From Perlabentimonas sp041656735 (GTDB lineage: Bacteria > Bacteroidota > Bacteroidia > Bacteroidales > Tenuifilaceae), in contig JBBACY010000004.1 in NCBI GenBank assembly GCA_041656735.1, positions 54,064 through 118,063 of the forward strand: a stretch of 64,000 nucleotides of DNA. Reading direction: 5' to 3'. The stretch's first letter is position 1. Each line of letters opens with the position of its first letter. Under the pieces are notes generated by a model. The model was given only the letters and a program-made list of their open reading frames with translations, was not told the DNA's origin and ran no database searches. A program made the translations under genes and the position numbers. Shown here piece after piece: positions 51,705-63,141 of the stretch.

Positions 51705-54700
51705 CTACTCCCCATATGTATTAGGGATATGGAACTGTGGTCCGGTTTCGGGTACTCGGTGAATAAGAACATCCCACTCAAGGGTTATTGGGCACCCAGC
51801 AGGTGTGGTATTTACAGTAACCGATACCTTTTTAGTGGTTTGGGTTGGGGTAAGAGCAGGCCAAGTAATATCAGCATTGGATTTCCAATCTATTTCAACT
51901 ATACTTGAATTACCCGGAGCCCTTACTATTCCTGCATTATCCTCTACGCTCCAGACGTAGGTCCAGTTGCTGTTATCGGTAACCGAGAAACCATCACCAA
52001 TTGACCCTGCACAGGTAGTTGCATTGCCCGATACGATAGATACAGCCGGCGTTGTGTTAACAGTGATATCTAGCGTACGCGCTATGCTTGTTCCGCAAGC
52101 ATTTGTTGCTGTTACATTCAGCTTACCAGAGGTAGCTGCTGCAGAAAAGTCGAGTGTAATACTATGCCCACTACCCGTTATCGTAACACCTGAACCAACG
52201 GTATATGTCCAATTATAGGTTATAACAAACGGATCATCTGGGACAGTATATGTAACATCCGCATCACCTTGACATACAGGAGTAAGCCCTTTGGTAAATG
52301 CACCCGGTTGATCTGGTTTACTGCTCCACGAAATATCTCTAGTATCCGTTACCGTTGAACAACCATTTGCACCAGTAAGTGTTAGCATTGCTGTGGTTGA
52401 GCCAGACACTGTGGATGGGGTAAATGTAGCTAAAGCAGGATTTGGGTTTTGTGTCCAAGTTCCTCCTGTGCCACTCCAAGTGGGCTGGCCACTGTACGAT
52501 CCGCTAGCCGTTGCACCAGTCATTGCAATGGGTGCTATACCCGTACAAAGGTTTAATGCATCCGGACCAGCATTAGCAATGGGTGCTTGAGCTACCTCAA
52601 CTATAATCGATGCAGTTCCTTTACACCCTTTTCCATCAGTTACGGTATAAATAAGATCATAGTCGCCACCAGTAGTAGTGTTGAATGTTGGGTTAGTAGA
52701 ATTTGGAGGTGTTAGTGAGTTTGCGCCAGAACCTGTCCAATCGTGTGTATAATTACCATCTCCACCTGTAGCTGAGGCGGTTATGGCTAAATCTGTTCCA
52801 CTACAAATTGATGGAGCAGCTGGTAAAATAGTTGCTGTTGGAGTTGGATTAACCGTTATCGAATACTGATCAGATAATGGACCATCACCAGTAGGGCAAC
52901 CGCTAACACCCCTAACCGTTAAAAACCCAGATGTTGAAACTGATGAAAAAGCTAAGGTTATTGTGTTGGTTGATGTTACAAAACCTTCAGTAGAAAAGGC
53001 AGTACCAGTAACCTGTTCACTAACACCATTACCGGTATAATACCACCTATAACCTGCTGCATCTGCAATAATGGGGACAGTGTATGTATGCGATTCCGTT
53101 CCACTACAAACAGAAGTAGAACCAGAATTAATATTCTGCTGTTCAATTACCGCAACCCCACTTGACACGTTAATGGATAAACTAGATGATACACCATCAC
53201 CACAACTATTTATACCATATACAGTTAATACACCAGAAGTAGCAGTTGTGCTAAAATTTAATGTTACAGAATTCCCACTACCAGTAATAGTTGTATTTGA
53301 ACCAGAAAAAGACCAGCTGTAGCTCGTTGCATTTGCAATGGCGGGCACAGTATAAACAGCCGAAGATGATCTACAAACAGACACATCACCTAAAATTACA
53401 CCCGCAGCAGCAGGTTTGGGGTTTACAACAATAGCTAAAGCACTACTTGTAGCTGAACATCCACCTGTATTGGTACCAATCACATCCACCGATTGTGTTC
53501 CTGCTGCCAGAGTAGTTGTTGTAAAAGTATTATTTGTTCCGTTTTGAGTAGTTATTCCGTTTAGCCTAAAACGATAGTTTGATAACCCTGCCGTTGCAGT
53601 AAATTGTATGCTTGTTCCCTCACAGATTGGGCTACCCGGTATGCTCGATATTATTACGTTGGGTATTGGGCTTACGTTTATGGTGGCCGAAGTTACCCCA
53701 GTAATAGTACCAGGCTGACCATTGGCAGTAACGCCTGTTAGCGTATATACAGTGGTGGTTGAAGGAGTAACTGTAATGTTATAAAACGATGCATTAATGG
53801 AAGGTGTGGTAATTGTGGTAGCGCCTGCAGTATAGGTAAGCACATAAGGCATTTCACCTGTAAAAGTTACTCTAATGGTAGTTGGGGTTCCGTTACATAG
53901 ATTTACTATACCAGGGCTTGTTATGGTTGCAGTACTTGCTGCCACTGGTGTTACTGAGGCCAATGTAAAGTGGCTGTAGCTTCCATAGTTTACAGACCCT
54001 GTTGTTGTTATTGAACCATTGGTTGCATCTCCCGTTGTTGTTGCTCCCGTTCCCACTACTTCCCATTGTGATAAAGCGGTATTCCACCCTGCAATTCTAA
54101 GGTCAGTCAGATTGGTTAGCGAACTGGCCACATCGCTCGAACCATTGAGTGTAATACTAATTATTGATGCACCACCAGTGGGCGCTTCAATTTTCCAGTA
54201 CTCAGAGTGGCTAACTGTTGAAATATCAGGGTCAGAATTCTCAGTACTAAACCCTGCAAGTGAGGCATTTGCATAGAAGTACGATGCTTTCCAGTCGTTA
54301 ATACCCGAAGGACCTGTAACCGTTTGTAGCGTGATAGGCCCATGGGCTTTAGTGTCATCGTAGTTACCTATGGGGAACGTAAAGCTATTCCCATTCATCA
54401 TCTCCTTGGTAAGTACACCATTAACGAATGATAGTGCAGAACCAGCTGCGGGCGATACGGTTGCTCCGTAGTTTAACCTGAACAGGTTACCCGGAGTGAT
54501 ATTTACCAAACCATTTGTAAGTTTCAGCTCTCGGTTAATTTCAACATCGTTTATAACCGTAACATCATTTGAGTTATTAATCTCAAGGTTATTAAGCGCA
54601 TTACTATTGGCAAATGGACCTGTTATTGTTTGGGTTAATGAGCCGATTAGAGCGATTGTAGCATTTGCGCCAGAACCTGCATTATATGTACCACCTGTTC

Positions 54701-57700
54701 GGGTTAAATCGCCTTTAATACTCATCTTGCGATTATAGTAGTTCAGCACATTTCCACCTGATATTGTGAGGCCTCCATTAAGTAGTAGGATGTTATTGGG
54801 GAGTTTCCTATCACCGCTTCCCGAGAATGATAAATTGTTTACCTCTGTTATGTTTCCAAGTAGGTCATAGTTTGACGATCCCCCAAACTCGATAGTACCT
54901 CCAGCAGAAGAGAAAAACTCATCATAAACAGCTGCGGGAATGTCACCCCTCTCAAGGTATAATGTACCCGTTCCGTTTAAAATCCCAAGCCTGTGTCCAT
55001 ATGTAGAGTATAGTTTTAAGATTCCGTAAACCTCAGTCATATACCCGGCAAGGTAGTTATCTGTAACATCAACAATGTGGGTAGCATTAATTTTTGCAAT
55101 GGCACCACTTGGACCACCCGCAACATTTGGTGTCCATATTGTACTTGTTCTCCAGTTCCCACTAGTATTGGTTTCGTATTTTGAAACTAAATCGGGTATT
55201 GCTCCGTTAAGGTTTTCATCACCAGCACCAGCAGTATAGTCACCGCTTATTTCAGAGTCATCTTTCCCCGAAAAATTAAAAATCAAGTCCTTATTTACAT
55301 AATCGAAATCATCATGGTGAAACTTTAACCAATTGCCTAAACCATTGTTAAGCAAACTGGCTGTATGGTAATTGGCAATAGTATAAGGATCAGTAACCTT
55401 TACATCTGCATCAACATATCTCATTTTTACAACAGATGAAAACCCTGTCATTCCGCTTGCCTTTAAAGTCCAGTAGTACTGTAGCGCATTGTCCTTATCA
55501 ACAATTTGTGTACCCGTTTCGGTATCCTCAATTATACTGGGGTGAATTTCGTTGGCTGGCTTTACTGTAATACTACCCGTGTTATTTCCATTTGCAGAGG
55601 TTGTAACGGAAACTGGTGTGTACTTACTACCCGAACCAACTGGGAAGGTAAATATTGATGATGGGCCCGCAGGGAATGTTTTACGAAGTCCATTATCGGT
55701 AAATGAAATATTTGTTTCAATCATGTTGGTAGCCGAGAACGGAGAGGCCTCTTCAATTACTGCATTAACTCCAATATCGAGAAGGTTTTTTCCAATATTA
55801 AATACCCCCGCATGCATTTTTAGCGATCGGGAAATTACAAAGTGGTTACCAACCGGAACGCTTATACCCGCCAGGTTGTTTACTGTTAGTTTCCCAAAGG
55901 TGCCATTGCCAGTAAGTTCCTGCGGAGCATCGCCGTTAAGAACAATACCGTCGCCAGTGCCGCTATTCACATGGGTGGCATTATTATAAACATTGCCTTT
56001 TACTGTTATGGTATTGCCGTTATCCGTAAACAATCCTCCGCTAAGTGAAAGGGTATTAGCTACAAGCAACGGAGTATTTGCTGCATTTAGGGTTACAGTG
56101 TTTGCTGCAGTTTTATTAAGATTATAGAAATTAAGCGGGGTTCCATTGCCGGTTATTGTTTGTGCATTACTGCCACTTAAATAGGTGGTATTGCCGTTGG
56201 GCGTAAATGTTCCACTGGCAACCATATTCCCTTTAAGGGTTAGATTTACTCCGTTGGCATTTAATGTGGCTCCCCCATCAATTTGTAATAAGTTGGTAAT
56301 AGTGGCAGGTACAACTTCAAGTTTTGCTATGGGACTACGATTAGAGCTGTTATTTATCCGCAGTTTAGGCAGTGGCTTGCCCATAAACACACCAATTGTT
56401 TGGGATGCAGGTGTTGATGAATGGCCAATGTGAATGTTTGCTGCAGACCCTACATTATAGGTTGCCGGATCGAAGTAGAATGCCGAAATGGTAGGATTCG
56501 ATTGAGCTCTGGCAATGTACAAATCGCCGCCAGTCATGGTAAATGAGCTACCTGCATTTAAAATTTCGAACACACCTCGGTTTCCGAATGTTGCAGCATC
56601 GTTACCAGCCACAACTGTTCCCCCTGTTTGATTGTATGATAAAACACCCGCATCGGAGGTTGGACTTCGGCGGATTTGACCACCAACTGTAAGCGTTCCG
56701 CCTGTTACCGAAATTGCTGCCGTACCCGATGCCGAATACTCAATGGGGTTATCGCCTCCACTCATATCAAGCGTTCCTCCGCTTATGGTTAGCCTACCGT
56801 CGAGGTTAATACCAGATGTTCCGCTAGCCCTTGCCGTTCCTTGCCTTATATCGAGGCCTGCTGTTGATGGGATATCAAAATTATCGTTACCAGTAGTTAG
56901 ATTAAGGATACGGGCAGCGTTTGTATTTCTATAGATAAAGGTACCATTTTGTAACTCGAGCGCTTTTTTTACGCCAACACCCGATGTTGGGCCATTAAGT
57001 ACAAAATCGGTATTGAATTGTGCAGTAGTAGCCTGGCTGGTTCCTTTATTTACAACTATACGGTAAAGGTTAGGAATTGTGCCACTATTCAGTGTATAGG
57101 TCATACTAGTGCTGCCATCGAGGTATAGGGTAATTCTATCGTTATTGGCATCGCTCCACAGGTTAAGCCCCGTTGATGCAAGTGTTGCTGTTCCCTGTAC
57201 AATATTGCCATGAATATGTAGTTCATGATCTACCGGGGTTCCTCCTGAATTAGGGTTTAATACCTGAATAATACTATTACTATTTCTCATTAGTAGGTCG
57301 CCCTTAACCACAATTTTTCGAGCGGTTCCTGTATTTCCAAAATCAATTCTTGCTCCCCCACCCGAAGCAGAAGGAGTGTTGTTTTCGAACATCACAAGGT
57401 TTCGTCCAACAAAAAAGTCCCCAGTAGCTCCTGTAGGCAATACTAGGTTTACATCACCTAAAAGTTCTACATTTCCTGTAGTAGTAATATTCTTTGAAAA
57501 AGTAAAGTTGTGATCATTACTTCCCCACCCATCATTAGATATATAGATATTAGGAAAGAGCTCTGGAGTATTGTTAATTACCCGATTATTTGTGAAGTTT
57601 TCATAGATTACATAAGAGGAATCCTGACGGGCAAAGTCACCAATATCCATTATGGTGTAATCGGGGTCTGATTGACGGTTCCAGAATAACCCTTCACCTT

Positions 57701-60700
57701 TTACGAGTTTTGCTGTTAACTTACCATCATCATTCTGATAATCATTATCGTATGTATTTTGGTCCCCATTTCCATTTATTACCAGTGTGGGTCTGAACTG
57801 GAAATTTGAGCGGTAAACCCTTGCAACCGGATTGCCTTCGGCATCAGTCATCTTGGTAAATACAACCTCGGCAACTTCTCTTATATCGGTTAACCAAATG
57901 GCGTGAGGTTGACCCCTTAAAGTTGTTTTTGTATCGTTCCAGGGCACCCAACCAATTACTACAACATCTCCAGCCCCCGGAATTGTATTTGATTTTGGTT
58001 GATCACTATGATGTGGTGAAATTAGGCTTGGATTTAGGATATCGCTTCGGGTCCACGATGCAGCCCTATTCCAAGCTGTACCTTTACCCTCATCTACATT
58101 AACATTATCAACGGAATAGTATATAAGCACACTACCCGTAAAACGTGCCGGAACGCCAGTGCTATAGTTGGCATTCTCAAGGGTTACACCGGCAGATGAC
58201 GGTGAAAACAGTCCATTTGTGCTAGTTCCGTTTATGGTTATAAAGCGAGAATTACCATCTTCTCCAAAACCCTTAACCACATCGTTTTGTGCAAGGGGTT
58301 CAAACTGTCGGGTGTATGGGGTTTCATCCAAAACTTTACCTGGAACATATAACGCTTCGTTAGCTGCACCAGCAGGTAAATCCACATTGGTAGTACCTAG
58401 CTGTCTTCTATAATAGTAACGGTAGGCAACCGTAGGTAATGCGGTAAAACCCGAATGCGAAACGCGCCAATAGTGCTGTAATACTTCGCCCCCGGCTTGG
58501 TTTGTAGTTTGCAGTGCGCCCATTATGGGACGTATGGTAACATAGCCCTCTGAAGTAAAATCTTTTACCACCATTTGCGCCGGACGGAAGTATAGTGTTG
58601 TACCGTTATCAGGCGTAAAACCTATGGGGTAGGTTATGGGGCCAAAGTTATTAAGCCTACTGTTCTCATTCTCAGCCTGCGAATTTGCAGTAACCTTTAT
58701 GGTTAAACCGCCATCGCTGGCCTTACCATCGGTATAAATTAGAGAATTACCCGAGTAACCATTATTAGTAACCTTTAGGTAGCTATTTACAGTGCTATTC
58801 TCAAAGATATCTGTTGGTAAATTCCATAAATTATCCAACTTTAAATTATATCCCTTTAGATGGATAAGCCCCTTTACATACTCCATACGCTCAATGTACA
58901 CATCGCTGGTAAGGGTAATTTTTGATGGGGGCGTAACGTTTATCTGTACGTTCCCAAATATGGCATTGGCCGTTGTGGTAAGTGTAAGCAAAGGATTTTC
59001 AACCAGCTGTATTTGAGCCCGACTGGGTGTTACGCCAGGGTACCAAGTTCCCATTCGGTCGTCGTTTATAATTGCGCCCCAGGTACGAATAGTGTATAAG
59101 CCTTGGTTTAAAGTACCAGATAGCACCGTGGTAGCTCCATTAATATCGAGCGCAACCGATTCGTTGGTTCGTGTTGCGCTTGATGTAACCTTTACCTCGT
59201 ATCCGCTCGGTCTGTCAACAACTAAATTACCCAACTCCAAAGGGTTGGTTGCATCGCCTTGGTAGAACACTTCAACAGCACCTGTTCCTGCCGTTCTGTT
59301 AAAAAATGTAGTATTGCGAGCGGTGGGTTGGTTTGCAATAGCATCGTAAGGCGGTGTTCCGCCGCTTACTGGTGCGTATATTGCGCCGTTTTCAACATAA
59401 AAAGAACCCCCAATGTAAACATCGTTTAAACCAGTAGTAAAGGTAATGGCAGCGTATGATGGCCCACCAGATTCTTTTCCCCAGATTCTAAAATCGTTGA
59501 GCACTTTAAGTGGTTGTGCAGCAACACTTACGTTGTCGGGGCCAATATTGGCTGCTGCGCCCAAGGTGAATTGTCGTGCAGCAGCGGTGGCGTTTTTAAG
59601 CGAAAAATTCCAAAACGCAGCCTTCGAGGTAATAACAAAGTTTTGGGTAGCTTTTGTTTCTGCAATTACTGTACCCCCTGTAACCTTCACGTTATCGGGG
59701 TCGGAGTTTATAAAGATACCTCCATTACTTGTCGAGGTATTTACGCTTAGCGTACCACCGCTCATATTAAATACGCTGTTGGCGTATGGAAGCGAAAACA
59801 CGTAGTAGCCGGTATTGGTTGTGCCGCCAAGTACATTAACGGCTCCTGCTGTTTGAACATATCCACCATAATTATTTGCTCCAACATCGGATGTTCTAAT
59901 TTGATTGGCATTAACGGTTCCCCCCTCAACGCTTAGTATACCATTATTACGGAACGTTATTCCGCTTGCGGTTTTTGCCTCAAGCAACCCGTTGGTTATT
60001 TTTAGCTTACCATAAATTGCAATATTCGAACCGCTATTTTTTTGCACCGTTCCTCGGTCAACCCAAAGCTGTGCCCCTGCAGAAATGCTGTACACATCTG
60101 CTGTGGATAGTGTTGGTATAACAATGCTGTTCCCAATTTTTACCGAGCCCCTAACTAAACCAAGTGCATTTCTATTATCGGTGAGCTGCGAATTATCTGC
60201 GTAATGATTCTCATTGGCATAACCAAATAAATTGAAGTTGGCAGTTGCTGTTGCTTCAATATTTAGCGTATAGGTAAAGTCTGTTCCCTTATCAATTTTA
60301 ATTCGATAAAAATTTGTTATGCCTCTACACGTAATGCTCTGATTCTTATTGCTGTTAATAAAGTTGGCATCAACAATACCATTTGTAGCTTCATTGGCAT
60401 AATCGGCAGTAGTTCGGTTGGTAAACCGAACGTCCCCGTTATTGGTAAAATCGCCATAAAGATTTAGCTGGTGGCGTGCGTTGGCTGTGCCTGTGGTTAT
60501 TTTACCCGCAGATGCTACCAGCATATTACCAAAAATATCAATATTAATAGACGTTGTGGCTGAATTGTTATTTATGGCAAGCGTACCGTTGGTAATCGTA
60601 AGGTTTCCGTTTATTGTGAAGTTATTCAGCAAAGTAAGCGTGTTTGCAGCTGTCATATTTACGTCCACATTATAAAACGTATGTTCGGCGCTCAAACTCC

Positions 60701-62981
60701 TGGTTGCTCCATAATACTCAACCGTTCCCTCGCCCTGTCCGGCGGTTACAAAGTTGGTGGCATCGCCTGCCGGAAAATTATCGGCTGCAAGCCGAACACG
60801 ACCCGTTCCGTAGATAGAGCCAAAGCTATGACCAGTTGTTGTGCCAAAATCTAATGTACCAATAACGGTAAGCTTGCTATTTACCTTTGCGGCGGTGGGC
60901 ACGGTAACAGTCCGTCCCGAAAGTATAACAACCTCATCGAATGACGATGTAGCTGATGTGGAAGGGGTAACGCCATTGGGATTTAACGGCTGTGTACCCG
61001 ATGGGTCGAGTGTCCAGGTGGTGGGGTCGTCCCAGTTTCCCGATACCAGTGAATAGAATTTACGCTTAATGGGTACGGTGGCAGTCCAAACAGCATCGAG
61101 TGTAGTTGCTGCTGTTGCCCTAAGGGGGTTAATACCGGCTGCGCTAGCACCGCCGGGCAATGTCCATAGGCTGGCAGCTGCTGGTTTATGAATAATTTCA
61201 AGGCCAGCGGTTGCGCCTGAGGGAATATCGTCTTCATCGTATGTAAAGCTAACATCTGCCAGAACAGAGCCCGTTATGCCAGTGGTTGATGTTGTCCATT
61301 GCCGGGTTAGCGTGTGCGTACCAAGTTCAGGGTCAACCGTTGGTGCGACGGCACTACTTTGCACTTTAATGGTTGCTGAAGGAGCAATGGTTGTTGCAGA
61401 AAAATGGTCAATCTCAAAAGGGGTGTAAACCGTTCCGAGCCCAATTGGGAATGTAAGTTCAAAGTCGGAATAGGCGTTGCCCTCTTTAGTTACGCTTCCC
61501 GTTCCAATATCAATCATACTGGTTGGGCTAAACGTTCCCGCTGTAGTTGCTCCGCTCGTGAGGGTAAGATGGTGACTACCAAGCGCAAGAATACCGTTGC
61601 TTAAATTTAGCTCGCCATTAATGCGAGTGTCTCCAGTTAGGGTTTTAATGCCCCCATTAGAGATGGTAAGATTATTATATGCTGTATTCTTAATTTGCTG
61701 TGTAGTTCCATTGTAATTTACGGTACCCGTTCCAGGGGTAAATGTACCGCTGTTTGAAAAATTACCAGCTACCGAAATTGTGCCACTCCCAGCAGCTATT
61801 GCACCTACACCTGTTATATTGCCCAAAACTGTGGCAGAACTGGTATTTAAGTTTAATGTTGAGACTGTTTCAATTGCTAAGTTTCCATTAACGGTAACAT
61901 TGCCCGTAAGGGTTTTTGTGCCAGTGTTTGAAATGGTTAAATTACCATAGGTAGTAGGCAAAACTGTTTGTGCCCCATTAAAACCGTAATTTACAGTTGA
62001 GCCATTGGCTAAGTATACTGTACCCCCCGCAATAGTAGCAGAGTTTACGTTATGGTTTAGCGTACCGCTATTCTCAACCCGCAGTGCACCATTAGCTTGA
62101 ATAGTGATATTGTTGTTCTCCACCAACGTACCATTATCAATTTGTATGCTCGAGTTTTGCCCAAGGGCCCACGCCCCTGTGGTGGTCATAGTATGGCCCT
62201 TCTGGATAATAAACTTTTGGTAATCACCAGTCGTATTAGCAGGTTCACTACCGTTACCATCGGGCTGTGATCTCCATCTGTTAGGAACTGTAGGGTTACC
62301 ATTACCCACAGAGTAGTATGGGGTAGCGTAGGTTATTTTAACTTGGCCATTAGCTCCAGATCCGCCGGCATAGTTAGACGCTCCAATCCCAAAGATGTAT
62401 CCATTAAATCTTTCACCGCCACCACCGCCACCACCCGGGGCAGTTCCATTATCTCCTGCACCATCAGTATTACCATCACCTCCATCACCACCATTGGCTC
62501 CATTACCACCATCGCCTCCTGAGCCACCTCCCTGCGTTCCATTGCCCCCGGATAGGTTGGTTGCTCCGCCAGTGGCAGAACCCCCTTGGCCAATTGCACC
62601 AGCATTTCCACCACCGCCTGTGCCACCATTGGCAGTAAGGGTTAGAATTGTGGTTGCACCACCATTCCCTCCGTTGCCACCATTTGCAGCTCCCGCATTG
62701 CCCCCCGCACCAACGCTATATGGTATAACCTGCCCGGGCGTAACGCTAAAAACTTGCAAAGCGTAGCCGCCACCACCACCACCAGAACCACCAGCGTTAT
62801 TTGAATTTGAACCACCACCACCACCACCAGCGCCCCAAACCTCAACGGTAATTTCCGTTACCCCAGCGGGTACGGTAAAGGTGCCCGTTGTGTTGTAGGT
62901 TTCGGTTATGGCTTGTCCTACTACCCCACTGCTTAGCAGTAGCAGGGCAAAAAGAGTGGTAAAAGATAGGGAAATCTTCAT
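51705..62981 (-). CDS. Giant secreted repeat protein (beta-helix, Ig/PKD-like), T9SS-type C-terminal domain apparently lost
   Basis: The protein of about 3,758 residues has a signal peptide (MKISLSFTTLFALLLLSSG...). A glycine-rich module follows (FTVPAGVTEITVEVWGAGGG, to about 230). About 2,800 residues of NGTLNINGNLTI-like strands suggest stacked beta-helices, with blocks of the type SGNWDDPTTWTLD that recur at least three times. Ig/PKD-like modules with repeated SICSGT/VCRSSS-type starts run from about 3,030 to the end. It is probably an adhesin or part of a surface layer. The end, GPQFHIPNTYGE, resembles the first strand of a CHU_C sorting domain (IPNTFTPNGDG) and then stops. The A-rich ATG at 62981 is preferred. 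An ATG at 63008 is possible. Confidence 0.85.
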   Translation of the reverse strand: MKISLSFTTLFALLLLSSGVVGQAITETYNTTGTFTVPAGVTEITVEVWGAGGGGGGSNSNNAGGSGGGGGGYALQVFSVTPGQVIPYSVGAGGNAGAANGGNGGNGGATTILTLTANGGTGGGGNAGAIGQGGSATGGATNLSGGNGTQGGGSGGDGGNGANGGDGGDGNTDGAGDNGTAPGGGGGGGERFNGYIFGIGASNYAGGSGANGQVKITYATPYYSVGNGNPTVPNRWRSQPDGNGSEPANTTGDYQKFIIQKGHTMTTTGAWALGQNSSIQIDNGTLVENNNITIQANGALRVENSGTLNHNVNSATIAGGTVYLANGSTVNYGFNGAQTVLPTTYGNLTISNTGTKTLTGNVTVNGNLAIETVSTLNLNTSSATVLGNITGVGAIAAGSGTISVAGNFSNSGTFTPGTGTVNYNGTTQQIKNTAYNNLTISNGGIKTLTGDTRINGELNLSNGILALGSHHLTLTSGATTAGTFSPTSMIDIGTGSVTKEGNAYSDFELTFPIGLGTVYTPFEIDHFSATTIAPSATIKVQSSAVAPTVDPELGTHTLTRQWTTSTTGITGSVLADVSFTYDEDDIPSGATAGLEIIHKPAAASLWTLPGGASAAGINPLRATAATTLDAVWTATVPIKRKFYSLVSGNWDDPTTWTLDPSGTQPLNPNGVTPSTSATSSFDEVVILSGRTVTVPTAAKVNSKLTVIGTLDFGTTTGHSFGSIYGTGRVRLAADNFPAGDATNFVTAGQGEGTVEYYGATRSLSAEHTFYNVDVNMTAANTLTLLNNFTINGNLTITNGTLAINNNSATTSINIDIFGNMLVASAGKITTGTANARHQLNLYGDFTNNGDVRFTNRTTADYANEATNGIVDANFINSNKNQSITCRGITNFYRIKIDKGTDFTYTLNIEATATANFNLFGYANENHYADNSQLTDNRNALGLVRGSVKIGNSIVIPTLSTADVYSISAGAQLWVDRGTVQKNSGSNIAIYGKLKITNGLLEAKTASGITFRNNGILSVEGGTVNANQIRTSDVGANNYGGYVQTAGAVNVLGGTTNTGYYVFSLPYANSVFNMSGGTLSVNTSTSNGGIFINSDPDNVKVTGGTVIAETKATQNFVITSKAAFWNFSLKNATAAARQFTLGAAANIGPDNVSVAAQPLKVLNDFRIWGKESGGPSYAAITFTTGLNDVYIGGSFYVENGAIYAPVSGGTPPYDAIANQPTARNTTFFNRTAGTGAVEVFYQGDATNPLELGNLVVDRPSGYEVKVTSSATRTNESVALDINGATTVLSGTLNQGLYTIRTWGAIINDDRMGTWYPGVTPSRAQIQLVENPLLTLTTTANAIFGNVQINVTPPSKITLTSDVYIERMEYVKGLIHLKGYNLKLDNLWNLPTDIFENSTVNSYLKVTNNGYSGNSLIYTDGKASDGGLTIKVTANSQAENENSRLNNFGPITYPIGFTPDNGTTLYFRPAQMVVKDFTSEGYVTIRPIMGALQTTNQAGGEVLQHYWRVSHSGFTALPTVAYRYYYRRQLGTTNVDLPAGAANEALYVPGKVLDETPYTRQFEPLAQNDVVKGFGEDGNSRFITINGTSTNGLFSPSSAGVTLENANYSTGVPARFTGSVLIYYSVDNVNVDEGKGTAWNRAASWTRSDILNPSLISPHHSDQPKSNTIPGAGDVVVIGWVPWNDTKTTLRGQPHAIWLTDIREVAEVVFTKMTDAEGNPVARVYRSNFQFRPTLVINGNGDQNTYDNDYQNDDGKLTAKLVKGEGLFWNRQSDPDYTIMDIGDFARQDSSYVIYENFTNNRVINNTPELFPNIYISNDGWGSNDHNFTFSKNITTTGNVELLGDVNLVLPTGATGDFFVGRNLVMFENNTPSASGGGARIDFGNTGTARKIVVKGDLLMRNSNSIIQVLNPNSGGTPVDHELHIHGNIVQGTATLASTGLNLWSDANNDRITLYLDGSTSMTYTLNSGTIPNLYRIVVNKGTSQATTAQFNTDFVLNGPTSGVGVKKALELQNGTFIYRNTNAARILNLTTGNDNFDIPSTAGLDIRQGTARASGTSGINLDGRLTISGGTLDMSGGDNPIEYSASGTAAISVTGGTLTVGGQIRRSPTSDAGVLSYNQTGGTVVAGNDAATFGNRGVFEILNAGSSFTMTGGDLYIARAQSNPTISAFYFDPATYNVGSAANIHIGHSSTPASQTIGVFMGKPLPKLRINNSSNRSPIAKLEVVPATITNLLQIDGGATLNANGVNLTLKGNMVASGTFTPNGNTTYLSGSNAQTITGNGTPLNFYNLNKTAANTVTLNAANTPLLVANTLSLSGGLFTDNGNTITVKGNVYNNATHVNSGTGDGIVLNGDAPQELTGNGTFGKLTVNNLAGISVPVGNHFVISRSLKMHAGVFNIGKNLLDIGVNAVIEEASPFSATNMIETNISFTDNGLRKTFPAGPSSIFTFPVGSGSKYTPVSVTTSANGNNTGSITVKPANEIHPSIIEDTETGTQIVDKDNALQYYWTLKASGMTGFSSVVKMRYVDADVKVTDPYTIANYHTASLLNNGLGNWLKFHHDDFDYVNKDLIFNFSGKDDSEISGDYTAGAGDENLNGAIPDLVSKYETNTSGNWRTSTIWTPNVAGGPSGAIAKINATHIVDVTDNYLAGYMTEVYGILKLYSTYGHRLGILNGTGTLYLERGDIPAAVYDEFFSSAGGTIEFGGSSNYDLLGNITEVNNLSFSGSGDRKLPNNILLLNGGLTISGGNVLNYYNRKMSIKGDLTRTGGTYNAGSGANATIALIGSLTQTITGPFANSNALNNLEINNSNDVTVINDVEINRELKLTNGLVNITPGNLFRLNYGATVSPAAGSALSFVNGVLTKEMMNGNSFTFPIGNYDDTKAHGPITLQTVTGPSGINDWKASYFYANASLAGFSTENSDPDISTVSHSEYWKIEAPTGGASIISITLNGSSDVASSLTNLTDLRIAGWNTALSQWEVVGTGATTTGDATNGSITTTGSVNYGSYSHFTLASVTPVAASTATITSPGIVNLCNGTPTTIRVTFTGEMPYVLTYTAGATTITTPSINASFYNITVTPSTTTVYTLTGVTANGQPGTITGVTSATINVSPIPNVIISSIPGSPICEGTSIQFTATAGLSNYRFRLNGITTQNGTNNTFTTTTLAAGTQSVDVIGTNTGGCSATSSALAIVVNPKPAAAGVILGDVSVCRSSSAVYTVPAIANATSYSWSFSGSNTTITGSGNSVTLNFSTTATSGVLTVYGINSCGDGVSSSLSINVSSGVAVIEQQNINSGSTSVCSGTESHTYTVPIIADAAGYRWYYTGNGVSEQVTGTAFSTEGFVTSTNTITLAFSSVSTSGFLTVRGVSGCPTGDGPLSDQYSITVNPTPTATILPAAPSICSGTDLAITASATGGDGNYTHDWTGSGANSLTPPNSTNPTFNTTTGGDYDLIYTVTDGKGCKGTASIIVEVAQAPIANAGPDALNLCTGIAPIAMTGATASGSYSGQPTWSGTGGTWTQNPNPALATFTPSTVSGSTTAMLTLTGANGCSTVTDTRDISWSSKPDQPGAFTKGLTPVCQGDADVTYTVPDDPFVITYNWTYTVGSGVTITGSGHSITLDFSAAATSGKLNVTATNACGTSIARTLDITVNTTPAVSIVSGNATTCAGSIGDGFSVTDNSNWTYVWSVEDNAGIVRAPGNSSIVEIDWKSNADITWPALTPTQTTKKVSVTVNTTPAGCPITLEWDVLIHRVPETGPQFHIPNTYGE

Positions 62982-63141
62982 TTTTTTTAGGGATATGGGT
63001 AGTATCATATTGGTAGTAATTTCGGGTTTGTTAAAAAAGGCATTACGTAACCTACATATTAATCAAAAAATGCGCCATACTCTGTACTTAGCATATTATC
63101 AAGCAAATACGCCAAGGGCAGAAGTTTTATAAAGCTTTTAC

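Noticed and set aside
51967..61056. Many plus-strand open frames opposite the giant gene
   Set aside because: They follow the codon structure of the minus-strand gene, have no start signals and match no family pattern.
62395..62766. Proline-rich open frame on the plus strand
   Set aside because: It is the complement of the glycine-rich head of the giant protein (GGT/GGA read as ACC/TCC), with no independent evidence of coding.
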